From Pseudomonas sp. MYb185 (GTDB lineage Bacteria > Pseudomonadota > Gammaproteobacteria > Pseudomonadales > Pseudomonadaceae): 64,000 bases of DNA. The notes beneath the pieces were generated by a model. The model saw only the letters and a list, made by a program, of their open reading frames with translations. It was not told where the DNA came from and ran no database searches. Both the position numbers and the translations under genes were made by a program. The stretch covers positions 62,001 through 126,000 of the forward strand of contig NZ_PCQD01000001.1 of the NCBI RefSeq assembly GCF_002979975.1, in the 5' to 3' direction. Below, one piece after another: positions 7,446-17,544 of the stretch (position 1 is the stretch's first letter; each line of letters begins with the position of its first letter).

Positions 7446-8447
7446 ATGTCATTTACTCGCAATATTATCGCCCTGAGCCTGGCCATGACCGCTTTCACCA
7501 GCGTTGCCCAGGCCAAGGAGCTGGTGGTCTACTCCTCCCGTCAGGATCACCTGATCAAGCCGGTCTTCGATATGTACACCGAAAAGACCGGCGTGCAGAT
7601 CAACTTCATCACTGACAACGAAGCGCCGCTGATGGCGCGCCTGCGTGCCGAAGGTGCCAACACCCCGGCCGACATGTTCATGACCGTGGACGCGGGCAAC
7701 CTGTGGCAGGCCGAGGAACAGGACCTGTTCCGCGAGGTGAAGTCCGAGACCATCGAGCAGAACATTCCGGCACACCTGCGCTCGAGCAATGGCAAGTGGA
7801 CCGGCCTGTCGCTGCGCGCGCGGACCATCGCCTACTCCACCGAGCGGGTCAACCCCGAAGAGCTGAGCACCTACGAAGCCCTGGCTGACGACAGCTGGAA
7901 GGGTCGGGTCTGCCTGCGCACCGCGAAAAAGGTCTACAACCAGTCGCTGGTCGCCACCATGCTCGAATCCGTCGGTGAAGAGAAGACCACCGAGGTGATC
8001 AAGGGCTGGCTGGCCAACCTGGCGACCCCGGTATTTTCCGATGACACCGCGCTGCTCAAGGCCATCGATGCTGGCCAGTGCGACGTGGGTATCGTCAACT
8101 CCTACTACTTCGGTCGTCTGCACAAGGCTGAGCCGAACATCAAGGTCAAGCTGTTCTGGCCGAACCAGGAAGACCGTGGCGTTCATGTGAACATCTCCGG
8201 AGCCGGCGTGACCAAGCATGCCAAACAGCCCGAAGAGGCCACCAAGCTGCTCGAGTGGATGACCACCGAGGAAGCCCAACGGGTGTTTGCCGATGTGAAC
8301 ATGGAATTCCCGGCCAACAGCTCGGTCGCACCGTCCGACGAAGTCGCCACCTGGGGTGATTTCAAGGCTGACAGCGTCAATATCGAGGTGGCCGGCCGGC
8401 GTCAGCCCGAGGCCATCATGCTGATGGATCGCCTCGGCTGGAATTGA
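7446..8447 (+). CDS. fbpA: Ferric iron ABC transporter, periplasmic binding protein
   Basis: This 333-residue protein captures Fe3+ in the periplasm for ABC import. A cleavable signal peptide is clear: [17 protein letters not shown] with cleavage after VAQA. The mature protein starts [18 protein letters not shown]. The paired tyrosines of iron-binding FbpA proteins appear as NSYYFGRL near residues 218-225. A Fur box overlaps its promoter. The permease gene follows after 80 bases that include a short hairpin. No ATPase gene is adjacent, so FbpC must be supplied from elsewhere. Confidence 0.92.
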   Translation: MSFTRNIIALSLAMTAFTSVAQAKELVVYSSRQDHLIKPVFDMYTEKTGVQINFITDNEAPLMARLRAEGANTPADMFMTVDAGNLWQAEEQDLFREVKSETIEQNIPAHLRSSNGKWTGLSLRARTIAYSTERVNPEELSTYEALADDSWKGRVCLRTAKKVYNQSLVATMLESVGEEKTTEVIKGWLANLATPVFSDDTALLKAIDAGQCDVGIVNSYYFGRLHKAEPNIKVKLFWPNQEDRGVHVNISGAGVTKHAKQPEEATKLLEWMTTEEAQRVFADVNMEFPANSSVAPSDEVATWGDFKADSVNIEVAGRRQPEAIMLMDRLGWN

Positions 8448-8478
8448 TCCCGCGATAGCGTTTTGTTTGTATACTGCG

Positions 8479-8499
8479 CGCCCGGCTTCTTGCCGGGCG
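8479..8499 (+). other. Intercistronic hairpin between fbpA and fbpB
   Basis: CGCCCGGC and GCCGGGCG form a perfect 8-bp stem around a TTCTT loop. No T-run follows, so it is more likely to lower permease expression or protect the fbpA message than to act as a full terminator. This is common between a binding-protein gene and its permease. Confidence 0.55.
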
Positions 8500-8527
8500 T
8501 GTTCGTTCATCACCACAGGGAGTGTTC

Positions 8528-10156
8528 GTGGCCCGTCAATCCACTGCCCACAAAGCGCGCTGGCAACTGGTTGCCTATCTGGCTGCCGCGCTGGTACTCA
8601 TGCCATTGCTGGTGCTGCTGCTGAGCTGGCAGAACGTTGACCAGATGATCTGGGGTCACCTGTTGCAGACGCAGATGATGCGGCTGATCGGCAATACCCT
8701 GTGGCTGATCATCGGGGTTGGGGCGGGCGTCATCCTGCTGGGGGTGAGCCTGGCCTGGCTGACCAGCCTGTGCGAATTTCCCGGACGGCGCTGGCTGGAC
8801 TGGGCGCTGATGCTGCCGTTCGCGGTACCGGCCTATGTGTTGGCCTTCGTCATGGTCGGCCTGCTGGATTTCTCCGGGCCACTGCAATCGCTGCTGCGTG
8901 AATGGTTCGGCAGCGACTTCCGGCTGCCGCCGATCCGCTCCACCGGCGGGGTGATACTGACCCTGGTGCTGGTGTTCTACCCCTACGTCTACATGCTCGC
9001 GCGCAGCGCCTTCCTGGCGCAGGGCCGCGGCTTGATGGAAGCCTCGCGGATTCTCGGCCAGACGCCCTGGCAGGGTTTCTGGCGCGTGGCGGTGCCCATG
9101 GCGCGCCCGGCGATCAGTGCCGGTACCGCCCTGGCGATCATGGAGACCCTGGCCGATTTCGGGGCGGTCTCGGTGTTCAACTACGACACCTTCACCACCG
9201 CGATCTACAAGACCTGGTACGGTTTCTTCAGTCTGCAGAGTGCTACCCAACTGGCCAGTCTGCTACTGCTGTTCGTGTTTCTGGCACTGTTCGCCGAGCG
9301 TCATGCCCAGGGGCGCAGCAAGCGCTTCCCGGCCAATGACAAACCGCGCAAGGGCGCGCTGTATCGTCTGCGCGGTCCGCTGGCCTGGCTGGCCTGCGGT
9401 TACTGTCTGCTGGTGTTGTCGATCGCCTTCATCATCCCGGTCGGCCAGTTGCTGTACTGGTTGCTGAGCAGCGGTATCGCCGATCTGGACAGCCGCTACT
9501 GGACGCTGATCCGCAATACCCTGTTGCTCGGCGGCATCGCCGCGCTGATGACCGTGACCGTCGCCACTTTGCTGGTGCTGGCCCAGCGGCTGCAGCCGAT
9601 CCGTCGGGTGCGTAGCGCCATTGCCCTGGCCAACCTGGGATATGCCTTGCCCGGCTCGGTGCTGGCGGTCGGCATCATGTTCTTCTTCAGCTTCCTGGAC
9701 AACAACATGGTGGTGCCGCTGCGCAGCTGGCTGGGCGCCGCCAACCCCGCGCCGATCCTGCTGGGCAGCCTGTTCGCGCTGCTGCTGGCCTACCTGGTCC
9801 GCTTCATGGCGGTGGCCTACGGGCCGCTGGATACCTCGCTGGCGCGCATCCGGCCATCACTGCCGGAAGCGGCGCAGAGTCTCGGCCAGCCCGGTTGGGT
9901 GGTGTTCTGGCGCATCTACGTACCGCTGCTGTTGCCGGGCATTCTCAGCGCCGCGCTGCTGGTGTTCGTCGATGTGCTCAAGGAAATGCCGGCCACGCTG
10001 CTGATGCGCCCCTTTGGCTGGGATACCCTGGCGGTACGTATCTATGCGCTGACCACCGAGGGTGACTGGACCCGTGCCTCGCTGCCGGCGCTGACCCTGG
10101 TACTGGTCGGCCTGTTGCCGGTGATCGTGTTGATCAGGCGCTCCGGGCGGCACTGA
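8528..10156 (+). CDS. fbpB: Ferric iron ABC transporter, fused permease
   Basis: This inner-membrane protein of about 542 residues has two homologous permease halves and roughly 12 membrane helices. Each half ends with an EAA loop that docks to the ATPase: EASRILGQTPWQGFWRVAVP in the first and EAAQSLGQPGWVVFWRIYVP in the second. It matches FbpB/HitB-type iron permeases. A GTG at 8522 overlaps the ribosome site CAGGGAG, so the GTG at 8528, five bases downstream of it, is the better start. It partners with the upstream binding protein; the ATPase subunit is not in the window. Confidence 0.92.
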   Translation: MARQSTAHKARWQLVAYLAAALVLMPLLVLLLSWQNVDQMIWGHLLQTQMMRLIGNTLWLIIGVGAGVILLGVSLAWLTSLCEFPGRRWLDWALMLPFAVPAYVLAFVMVGLLDFSGPLQSLLREWFGSDFRLPPIRSTGGVILTLVLVFYPYVYMLARSAFLAQGRGLMEASRILGQTPWQGFWRVAVPMARPAISAGTALAIMETLADFGAVSVFNYDTFTTAIYKTWYGFFSLQSATQLASLLLLFVFLALFAERHAQGRSKRFPANDKPRKGALYRLRGPLAWLACGYCLLVLSIAFIIPVGQLLYWLLSSGIADLDSRYWTLIRNTLLLGGIAALMTVTVATLLVLAQRLQPIRRVRSAIALANLGYALPGSVLAVGIMFFFSFLDNNMVVPLRSWLGAANPAPILLGSLFALLLAYLVRFMAVAYGPLDTSLARIRPSLPEAAQSLGQPGWVVFWRIYVPLLLPGILSAALLVFVDVLKEMPATLLMRPFGWDTLAVRIYALTTEGDWTRASLPALTLVLVGLLPVIVLIRRSGRH

Positions 10157-10174
10157 TCGGAGCGCCCGCAGGGA

Positions 10175-10203
10175 CTGCACAAGCGCCACTTTGTGGCTAC
10201 AAT
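10175..10203 (+). promoter_or_regulatory. Candidate promoter of the glycine cleavage genes
   Basis: CTGCAC at 10175-10180 and TACAAT at 10198-10203, spaced 17 bases, lie 34 bases before the gcvT start. The leader is too short for a glycine riboswitch, so control is more likely by protein factors. Confidence 0.5.
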
Positions 10204-10236
10204 CAGGCACTGAGCTGACGATAACAAGGAACCGCC

Positions 10237-11322
10237 ATGGGTTTGCGCACGCCGCTCTATGACAGTCATCTGGCCGCCGGTGCCAAGCTGGTCGACTTCG
10301 GCGGCTGGGACATGCCGCTGCACTACGGCTCGCAGATCGAGGAGCATCACCAGGTGCGCCGCGAGGCGGGCATGTTCGATGTCTCGCACATGGGCGTGGT
10401 GGATGTGACTGGCGCGGATGCCACGGTCTGGCTGCAATATCTGCTGGCCAATGACGTCGCCCGCCTGCAGCAATCCGGCAAGGCCCTGTATACCGCGATG
10501 CTGAACCCGACCGGCGGCATTCTCGATGATCTGATCGTCTACCGTCTCGACGAGGGTTACCGGCTGGTGGTCAATGCCGGGACCCGTAGCCGGGACCTGG
10601 CCTGGATGCGACAGCAGGCGGCCAATGCCGCAGTGACCATCAGCGAACGCGACGATCTGGCCATGCTCGCCATCCAGGGACCGCGGGCCCGCGAGCTGTG
10701 CGCCAGGGTGCTCAACGACAGCCGCGCAGCCCTGATCAGCCTGCTCGAACCCTTTCACGGCCAGCCCGAGGGGCAATGGTTCCTGGCGCGCACCGGCTAT
10801 ACCGGTGAGGACGGGCTGGAGATCATGCTGCCCGCGGAGCAGGTAGCTGCATTGTGGCAGACCCTGCTGGAAGCCGGCTGCAAGCCCTGCGGACTGGGTG
10901 CACGGGATACCCTGCGGCTGGAGGCGGGGTTGAACCTGTACGGCGCCGATATCGACGAACAGACCTCGCCGCTGGCCGCCAACATGGCCTGGACCATTGC
11001 CTGGGAGCCGGCACAGCGGGACTTCATCGGCCGGCAGGCGCTGGAGGCCCAGCGCCAGGCTGGTGATCAGCCCAAGCAGGTTGGCCTGCTGCTGAATGAG
11101 CGAGCGGTGTTGCGCGGCGGGCAACCGGTGATCATCGATGGTATCGGCGAAGGCCAGATCACCAGCGGCAGCTTTTCCCCGACGCTGGGCTGCTCCATTG
11201 CCCTGGCCCGGGTGCCACGCGCTACCGGCGCCAGTGCCCGGGTGGAGATCCGCGGCAAGTCGCTGCCGGTGCGGGTGATCCGTCCCGGCTTTGTGCGCAA
11301 CGGCAAGCAACTATTCGAATAA
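10237..11322 (+). CDS. gcvT: Glycine cleavage system T protein (aminomethyltransferase)
   Basis: GcvT takes the aminomethyl group from lipoylated GcvH, releases ammonia and makes 5,10-methylene-THF. The 361 residues match the family. Folate-domain landmarks are visible: [13 protein letters not shown] near residue 48 and [18 protein letters not shown] near residues 221-238. The ATG follows AAGGAACC. It heads a gcvT-gcvH-gcvP set with gaps of 73 and 56 bases. In P. aeruginosa the same order is found for the gcvP1 cluster next to the iron transporter genes. Confidence 0.96.
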   Translation: MGLRTPLYDSHLAAGAKLVDFGGWDMPLHYGSQIEEHHQVRREAGMFDVSHMGVVDVTGADATVWLQYLLANDVARLQQSGKALYTAMLNPTGGILDDLIVYRLDEGYRLVVNAGTRSRDLAWMRQQAANAAVTISERDDLAMLAIQGPRARELCARVLNDSRAALISLLEPFHGQPEGQWFLARTGYTGEDGLEIMLPAEQVAALWQTLLEAGCKPCGLGARDTLRLEAGLNLYGADIDEQTSPLAANMAWTIAWEPAQRDFIGRQALEAQRQAGDQPKQVGLLLNERAVLRGGQPVIIDGIGEGQITSGSFSPTLGCSIALARVPRATGASARVEIRGKSLPVRVIRPGFVRNGKQLFE

Positions 11323-11395
11323 CCCTGAGCCGGGCCGGCCACCAGCGCAGAGGGTGGCGGGCGATGGCTTTCTTTTCTGCACCGAGGAAACAGTG

Positions 11396-11776
11396 ATGAG
11401 CGATACCCCCAGCGAACTGCGTTATGCCAGCAGCCACGAATGGACCCGTCAGGAAGCCGACGGCACGGTCACCGTGGGCATCACCAACCATGCCCAGGAT
11501 GCGCTGGGCGATGTGGTCTTCGTCGAGCTGCCCGAGGTTGGACGCCAGGTCAGTGCCGGCGACGAGTGCGCGGTGGTCGAGTCGGTCAAGGCGGCATCCG
11601 ACATCTACGCCCCGGTCAGCGGCGAGATCATCGCCACCAACGATAGCCTGGGTGACGCTCCCGAGCTGCTCAACAGCGATCCCTATGGCGCCGCCTGGCT
11701 GTTCAAGATCCAGCCGACCGACAGCGGCGAGCTGGACAAACTGCTGGATGCCGAGGGTTACCTGGCGACCCTCTGA
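11396..11776 (+). CDS. gcvH: Glycine cleavage system H protein
   Basis: GcvH is the lipoyl carrier that shuttles the aminomethyl intermediate between GcvP, GcvT and the L protein. From the ATG at 11396 it has 126 residues, as expected. The lipoylation site is K65 in [17 protein letters not shown]. An in-frame start at 11291 inside the end of gcvT would add a non-homologous extension and was rejected; GAGGAAACAG just before 11396 supports the chosen start. The L subunit (dihydrolipoyl dehydrogenase) is not in this window. Confidence 0.96.
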   Translation: MSDTPSELRYASSHEWTRQEADGTVTVGITNHAQDALGDVVFVELPEVGRQVSAGDECAVVESVKAASDIYAPVSGEIIATNDSLGDAPELLNSDPYGAAWLFKIQPTDSGELDKLLDAEGYLATL

Positions 11777-11832
11777 TGACGAGATAGCGGATGTCGAGAG
11801 TGACGAGCAGACCTGATACGTGAGGTGAACAT

Positions 11833-14718
11833 ATGAGCCATACCCCCAGTCTTGCCGAACTGGAGCAACACGATGCCTTCGTGCAGCGGCATATTGGTCC
11901 GGACGCCGTCGAGCAGCAGAGCATGCTGGCGGAGCTGGGGGTGGAGTCACTGGATGAGCTGATCGCCCAGGCGGTGCCGCAGAGCATCCGCCTGGCCGGC
12001 GCGCTGCCCCTGGCGGAGCCGCGCAGCGAGGTGCAGGTGCTGGACTATCTCAAGTCCGTTGCCGGGCGCAACCAGCTGTTCACCTCATGCATCGGCATGG
12101 GCTATCACGACAACATCACGCCGGCGGTGATCCTGCGCAACGTGCTGGAGAACCCCGGCTGGTATACCGCCTATACACCCTATCAGCCGGAAATTTCCCA
12201 GGGCCGGCTGGAGGCGTTGCTGAATTTCCAGCAGATGACCCTGGACCTGACCGGCATGCAACTGGCCAACGCCTCGCTGCTGGACGAAGCCACCGCCGCG
12301 GCCGAAGCCATGACCCTGGCACGCCGGGTGGCGAAGAGTAGAAGCAACTGCTTCTTCATCGACGAGGACTGTCATCCGCAGACCATCTCGGTGGTGCGGA
12401 CCCGCGCCGAGGCCTTCGGTTTCGACCTGGTCATCGCCGCTGTCGAGACGCTGGCCCAGCATCAGGTATTCGGTGCGTTGTTCCAGTACACCAGCACCTG
12501 GGGCGAGATCCGCGACCTGCAGCCACTGATCGAGCAGGTCCAGGCGCAGCAGGGGTTGGCCTGCGTGGCGGCAGACCCGCTGAGCCTGGTGCTGCTGACG
12601 CCGCCGGGCGAGCTGGGTGCCGATGTGGTATTCGGCTCATCCCAGCGCTTTGGCGTACCCATGGGCTACGGCGGCCCGCATGCGGCCTTCTTTGCCACCC
12701 GTGATGAGTACAAGCGGGCCATGCCGGGACGCATCATCGGGGTGTCGGTGGACAGCCGCGGCAAGCGGGCGCTGCGCATGGCGCTGCAGACCCGGGAGCA
12801 GCATATCCGCCGGGAGAAGGCTAACTCCAATATCTGTACCGCCCAGGTGCTGCTGGCCAACATCGCCAGTTTCTACGCCGTCTACCATGGCCCGCAGGGG
12901 CTGCGCAGCATTGCCGAGCGGGTACATCGGCTGACCGCCATCCTGGCGCTGGGGCTGGAGCGTTGCGGCATCGACCGCAGCAACCGGCAGTTTTTCGATA
13001 CCCTGACCCTGCAGGTACCGGGGCAGGCCGGTCATATCGTGGGCCGGGCCCGTAGTCTGGGCATCAACCTGCGGTTGATCGATGCCGATCATCTGGGTGT
13101 CAGTCTGGATGAAACCACCACCGCGCAGACGGTGGAGACGCTGCTGCGCTGTTTTGCCGGCGATACCCACGGCCAGGATGTGGCGGCGCTGGATCTGGCG
13201 GTGCGCGGTGTGGAAAGCGGTATTACGCCGACGCAGCGCCGCCAGTCGGCGCTGCTGACGCATCCGGTGTTCAACCAGCACCATTCGGAAAGCGCCATGC
13301 TGCGCTATCTCAAGTCCCTGGAGAACAAGGATCTGGCGCTGAACCACGCGATGATCCCGCTGGGCTCCTGCACCATGAAACTGAACGCCACCAGCGAGAT
13401 GATTCCCATCACCTGGCCGGAATTCGCCCGGCTGCACCCCTTCGCGCCACTGGCGCAGGCTGAAGGCTACCGGGTGATGATCGATGAGCTGGAAGCCATG
13501 CTGCGCGCCATTACCGGTTTCGACGCCATCTGCATGCAGCCTAATTCCGGAGCCCAGGGCGAGTACGCCGGCCTGCTGGCGATCCGCAAATACCATGAGG
13601 ACAATGGCAACGGCCACCGCCAGGTGTGCCTGATTCCCACCTCTGCCCATGGCACCAACCCGGCCTCGGCGCAGATGGCCGGCATGCGCGTGGTACTGGT
13701 CGCCTGCGACGAGCAGGGCAACGTCAATATCGAGGATCTGCGCAGCAAGGCCGCTGCGCATGCCAATGACCTGTCCTGCCTGATGATCACCTACCCGTCG
13801 ACCCATGGCGTATATGAGGAAGGTATCCGCGAGATCTGCCAGATAATCCATGACCATGGCGGTCAGGTATACATGGACGGCGCCAACCTCAATGCGCTGG
13901 TCGGTCTGGCGCGGCCGGCGGATTTCGGTGCCGACGTCGCGCACATGAACCTGCACAAGACCTTCTGCATTCCCCATGGCGGCGGTGGACCGGGCATGGG
14001 GCCGATCGGCGTCAAGGCGCACCTGGCACCCTATGTCGCCAACCATGTGGTGGTGCCGCTGGACGGCCCGCACCCCGAGAACGATGCGGTCAGCGCCGCG
14101 CCCTGGGGTAGCGCCAGCATTCTGCCGATCAGCTGGACCTATATCGCGCTGATGGGAGCCAGCGGGCTGCGTCGGGCCACCGAGGTGGCGATCCTCAGCG
14201 CCAACTATATCGCCCAGCGCCTGGGACCGGCCTATCCGGTGCTCTACAGCGGCCGCAACGGCTGGGTGGCGCACGAGTGCATCATCGATATCCGCCCGCT
14301 CAAGGCGGCGACCGGTATCAGCGAGGAAGACATCGCCAAGCGGCTGATGGACTTCGGCTTCCACGCCCCGACCATGTCCTTCCCGGTGCCCGGCACGCTG
14401 ATGATCGAGCCCACTGAAAGCGAGTCCAAGGCCGAACTGGACCGCTTCATCGACGCCATGCTGTGCATCCGCCGGGAGATCGACCTGGTGGAGCAGGGCC
14501 AGTGGGGCGCCGAGGACAATCCGCTGCATAATGCACCGCATACCCTGGCCGACATCACCAGCGACTGGCAGCGCAGCTATTCCCGGGAGCAGGCGGTATT
14601 CCCGCTGGGCTGGGTGGCAGCCAACAAGTTCTGGCCGGTGGTGAACCGCATCGACAACGTTTATGGCGACCGTAACCTGTTCTGCGCCTGCCCACCGCTG
14701 GAGGAGTGGGCGCAGTAG
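11833..14718 (+). CDS. gcvP: Glycine dehydrogenase (decarboxylating), P protein
   Basis: This PLP enzyme decarboxylates glycine and passes the aminomethyl group to lipoyl-GcvH. The 961-residue single-chain form includes both alpha- and beta-like halves. The PLP lysine is K709 in [19 protein letters not shown]. Other landmarks are the N-terminal RHIGPD block and the [14 protein letters not shown] segment near residue 513. A ribosome site GTGAGGTGA precedes the ATG. A tandem repeat array starts 30 bases after the stop, with no ordinary terminator visible. Confidence 0.97.
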   Translation: MSHTPSLAELEQHDAFVQRHIGPDAVEQQSMLAELGVESLDELIAQAVPQSIRLAGALPLAEPRSEVQVLDYLKSVAGRNQLFTSCIGMGYHDNITPAVILRNVLENPGWYTAYTPYQPEISQGRLEALLNFQQMTLDLTGMQLANASLLDEATAAAEAMTLARRVAKSRSNCFFIDEDCHPQTISVVRTRAEAFGFDLVIAAVETLAQHQVFGALFQYTSTWGEIRDLQPLIEQVQAQQGLACVAADPLSLVLLTPPGELGADVVFGSSQRFGVPMGYGGPHAAFFATRDEYKRAMPGRIIGVSVDSRGKRALRMALQTREQHIRREKANSNICTAQVLLANIASFYAVYHGPQGLRSIAERVHRLTAILALGLERCGIDRSNRQFFDTLTLQVPGQAGHIVGRARSLGINLRLIDADHLGVSLDETTTAQTVETLLRCFAGDTHGQDVAALDLAVRGVESGITPTQRRQSALLTHPVFNQHHSESAMLRYLKSLENKDLALNHAMIPLGSCTMKLNATSEMIPITWPEFARLHPFAPLAQAEGYRVMIDELEAMLRAITGFDAICMQPNSGAQGEYAGLLAIRKYHEDNGNGHRQVCLIPTSAHGTNPASAQMAGMRVVLVACDEQGNVNIEDLRSKAAAHANDLSCLMITYPSTHGVYEEGIREICQIIHDHGGQVYMDGANLNALVGLARPADFGADVAHMNLHKTFCIPHGGGGPGMGPIGVKAHLAPYVANHVVVPLDGPHPENDAVSAAPWGSASILPISWTYIALMGASGLRRATEVAILSANYIAQRLGPAYPVLYSGRNGWVAHECIIDIRPLKAATGISEEDIAKRLMDFGFHAPTMSFPVPGTLMIEPTESESKAELDRFIDAMLCIRREIDLVEQGQWGAEDNPLHNAPHTLADITSDWQRSYSREQAVFPLGWVAANKFWPVVNRIDNVYGDRNLFCACPPLEEWAQ

Positions 14719-14747
14719 CGGTTGGGTTGGAGCTGGGCGGGTTGCGC

Positions 14748-15113
14748 CATGGATTGCCACACCCTTCGGGCTCGCAATGACGGATGAGAGGGCGGTACAG
14801 GCAAGCCGCTCACTCCCCCCTCGTCATTGCGAACCGCAAAGCGGTGAAGCAATCCACCGGCACGGAGTCGGATGGAGTGCCTCCCCCATGGATTGCCACG
14901 CCCTTCGGGCTCGCAATGACGGATGAGAGGGCGGTACAGGCAAGCCACCCACTCCCCCCTCGTCATTGCGAACCGCGGAGCGGTGAAGCAATCCACCGGC
15001 ACGGAGTTGGATGGAGTGCCTCCCCCATGGATTGCCATGCCCTTCGGGCTCGCAATGACGGGTGGACCTTCACTCCCTCGTCATTGCGAACCGCAGAGCG
15101 GTGAAGCAATCCA
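14748..15113. repeat. Array of 139-bp tandem repeats, three copies
   Basis: The block beginning CATGGATTGCCAC recurs at 14748, 14887 and 15026, an exact 139-base period. The third copy is shortened. Each unit pairs TTCGGGCTCGCAATGACG with a downstream CGTCATTGCGAACCGC and GGTGAAGCAATCCA, which are near-inverted, so each unit can fold. The CGTCATTGCGA...GAAGCAATCC motif resembles a dispersed repeat seen in many proteobacterial genomes. Apart from this array, 14719-15264 shows no gene; the last 150 bases before mgtE presumably hold its promoter. Confidence 0.9.
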
Positions 15114-15264
15114 CAAGCGCGGAGTAACCGACGGGCACCTCCTCCGAGCATTCCCCAGGTCGGATAGTCTTTCAATATGGTATTTTAGCGAGCTTGCCGC
15201 GGCTCCATGTAACCCATGCACCTGGCAGTGCGTCAACCGAACCACCGCCTGACGGAAACACGCC

Positions 15265-16887
15265 ATGAGTGAAGAAACACCTGCTGCCGCCGAAACCCAG
15301 GAATCCATTACCGATGCGCTGGCCAAGGGCAAGCTCAAGCGGGTTCGCCGTATTCTGCGTGACCTGACCGCGGAAGAGATCGCCGAACTGCTGGGCCAGC
15401 TCGATGACGAGCAGCAGCAACTGGTGTGGAACCAGATCGGTGACCAGGAGGAAGCCGACATCCTGGTGCTGCTGGCGCCCGACCTGGCCGAGCGTTTGCT
15501 GGCCAATGCCGATGACAACCTGCTGGAGACGCAGCTGGAGCCCGATACCGAAGCCGAGATCAGCCCCATCGCCATCGTTCGCGAGGCGTTGGAAGCCGGC
15601 AGGTTCAAGCGCGCGCTGAAGGTCTTCGCCAAGCTGCACCCGGCGCAGGCTGCCGGTTTGCTGGAGTCGCTGCCGCCGGGTGAACGCAGCAGCATCTGGT
15701 CGCGCCTGGACAGTGTTCGCGCCGGCCAGATTCTGGTGCATCTGCGCGAAGAAGTGGCTGCCAGCCTGGCACTGGAAATGCCCGATGGCGAATTGCTGGA
15801 GGCAGCGCGGCAACTGGATCTCGATGACCTGGTGGATCTGATCCAGGCGCTGCCGTTCGGCCCCGGGCGGCAACTGCTGCTGTCGATGGATGTGAAGAAG
15901 CGTCAGCAACTGGCGGACATGCTGTCCTACCCGGAGGACTCCGCCGGCGGTCTGATGAACATCGACCACATTTCCGTGCGTGCCGACGTCAAGGTGGGTT
16001 CGGTGCTGCGCTATCTGCGCCTGCTGGAAGACCTGCCTGATCATACCGACAAGCTGATGGTGGTCGACCGGGAGAATCGCTACCAGGGTGTGCTGCGGTT
16101 GAGCCGGCTGGTTACCAGCCAGGCCGATGAGCTGGTACGCGAGGTAATGGATGCCGACTTCAAGGCCCTTGATGTGCTGATGAGCAGCCAGGATGTGGCC
16201 CGTCAGTTCGAGGACCTGGACATGCTCTCGGCGGCGGTGGTCAGTGAGGAGGGCATCCTGCTCGGGCGCATCACCGTGGATGACGTGATGGACAGTATCC
16301 GTGAGGATTCCGAGCGGGCGATCATGGGCATGGCCGGTCTGGATGACGAGGCCGACATGTTCGCCCCGGTATTGACCAGCACCCGTCGCCGCTCGGTGTG
16401 GCTGGGCTGCAACCTGATTACCGCGTTCCTGGCGGCGTCGGTGATCGGCCAGTTCCAGGGCGCACTGGAGCAGATCGTCGCCCTGGCAGTGCTGATGCCG
16501 GTGGTGGCGAGCATGGGCGGGATCGCCGGCAGCCAGACCCTGACCCTGGTGATTCGCGGGCTGGCCCTGGGGCAGGTCGATATCGGCAACCTGAGGGTGC
16601 TGCTGGGCAAGGAAGTCGGCATCGGCCTGCTCAACGGTCTGCTGTGGGCGGTGCTGGTGGCCGGGGTGGCGATCGTCTGGTTCGGCAACTGGGGCATCGG
16701 TGGAGTGATCGGCATGGCGATTCTGATCAACCTGATCTGCGCTGTGCTGGCAGGCCTGCTGATCCCGCTGATTCTCCGACGTTTCGGCATCGACCCGGCG
16801 CTGGCCGGCAGCATGGTGCTGATGGCGGTCACCGATGTGGTCGGTTTCTCTTCCTTCCTCGGCCTGGCCACGGTGTTTCTACTTTAA
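15265..16887 (+). CDS. mgtE: Magnesium transporter MgtE
   Basis: A Mg2+-gated Mg2+ channel of the inner membrane, 540 residues. Domains in order are an N-terminal extension of about 30 residues, the helical MgtE N-domain (many L-rich repeats, such as LGQLDDEQQQLVWNQI), two CBS domains (about residues 220-350, including MNIDHISVRADVKVG), and a five-helix membrane domain from about residue 375. The membrane part contains MPVVASMGGIAGSQTLTLVI, typical of the pore. It is somewhat longer than the best-studied MgtE because of the acidic N-terminus. The 3' end overlaps the convergent gcvR-like gene by four bases. Confidence 0.95.
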   Translation: MSEETPAAAETQESITDALAKGKLKRVRRILRDLTAEEIAELLGQLDDEQQQLVWNQIGDQEEADILVLLAPDLAERLLANADDNLLETQLEPDTEAEISPIAIVREALEAGRFKRALKVFAKLHPAQAAGLLESLPPGERSSIWSRLDSVRAGQILVHLREEVAASLALEMPDGELLEAARQLDLDDLVDLIQALPFGPGRQLLLSMDVKKRQQLADMLSYPEDSAGGLMNIDHISVRADVKVGSVLRYLRLLEDLPDHTDKLMVVDRENRYQGVLRLSRLVTSQADELVREVMDADFKALDVLMSSQDVARQFEDLDMLSAAVVSEEGILLGRITVDDVMDSIREDSERAIMGMAGLDDEADMFAPVLTSTRRRSVWLGCNLITAFLAASVIGQFQGALEQIVALAVLMPVVASMGGIAGSQTLTLVIRGLALGQVDIGNLRVLLGKEVGIGLLNGLLWAVLVAGVAIVWFGNWGIGGVIGMAILINLICAVLAGLLIPLILRRFGIDPALAGSMVLMAVTDVVGFSSFLGLATVFLL

Positions 16888-17417
16888 TTCCGCGTCTGCG
16901 AGTTGTCCTCTGTGGACAGCTCGACCATCAGGTCGTCGGCCAGGTTTTCCAGATCGGCGCGCAGTATCTCGGCGTCGGTCTGCGGCAGCAGGCTGAGGCG
17001 GGCGCTGGCACGAAACAGCTGTTCGGCGGTCATCGGCGCGGGTTCGCAGCGGGTTTCCAGTCGCTCCACATTGACCCCGTGGCGCGCCAGTATCGCCGAC
17101 ACCTCATGCACGATGCCGGGTCGGTCGTTGCCGACCAGGTTCAGATACAGGATCTCCTGTGCCGGTTCCTCGGCCTGCCCGCTGACCGCCAGCTGGATAT
17201 TGATGCCCATACTGCCCAACTGTTCCAGCTCGGCGCGCAGGTCAGCGAGCCGTTCGGCCGGCACGTCGACCCGCAGGATACCGGCGAACTGTCCGGCCAT
17301 GCGCGCCATGCGACTGTCCAGCCAGTTGCCGCCATGCCGATTGATGACCTGGGCCAGGCTTTCCACCAGACCGGGCTTGTCGGCGGAAATCACGGTGAGT
17401 ATCAGCGGGATGGTCAT
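16884..17417 (-). CDS. gcvR: GcvR-like glycine cleavage regulator with two ACT domains
   Basis: This 177-residue protein is built of two ACT ligand-binding domains and no DNA-binding domain. ACT1 starts LILTVISADKPGLVESLAQ and ACT2 starts LYLNLVGNDRPGIVHEVSAI near residue 92. E. coli GcvR has this layout and restrains the activator GcvA in the absence of glycine. Here it sits about 2.2 kb from the gcvTHP genes, convergent with mgtE. GcvA is not visible, so the regulatory link is inferred from the family and the neighbourhood. Confidence 0.8.
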   Translation of the reverse strand: MTIPLILTVISADKPGLVESLAQVINRHGGNWLDSRMARMAGQFAGILRVDVPAERLADLRAELEQLGSMGINIQLAVSGQAEEPAQEILYLNLVGNDRPGIVHEVSAILARHGVNVERLETRCEPAPMTAEQLFRASARLSLLPQTDAEILRADLENLADDLMVELSTEDNSQTRN

Positions 17418-17544
17418 GGGCGGGCTCCTGTGGTCGGATGAGCGGGACCGGATTGTTCAGTGTAGTCGCAGACTGGATGCCATGGCGTCTGTATACTGCC
17501 GCCCCGGCGGAATTTTCCAGCCAGCAATCGTTCAGGAGTCGACC

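Noticed and set aside
8522-8527. GTG at 8522 as fbpB start
   Set aside because: It overlaps the ribosome-binding site; the GTG at 8528 is correctly spaced.
10157-10236. Glycine riboswitch before gcvT
   Set aside because: The gap is only 80 bases and already holds a promoter; a tandem or single glycine aptamer would not fit after the start site.
12637-14760. A 707-codon open frame antisense to gcvP
   Set aside because: Long antisense frames are common in GC-rich genes. gcvP has full family motifs, and the antisense frame has biased, repetitive composition (H, Q, R, G) and no recognisable domain. The same applies to antisense frames over pepP (3107-4426), ptsP (19993-22011) and the GspE gene (37522-39306).
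14748-15113. CRISPR array
   Set aside because: The repeat period is 139 bases with nearly identical whole units and no unique spacers; no cas genes are near.
17492-17497. Full promoter for rlmI
   Set aside because: A TATACT box is present, but no acceptable -35 box is found at 16-18 bases, so it is mentioned only in the gene entry.
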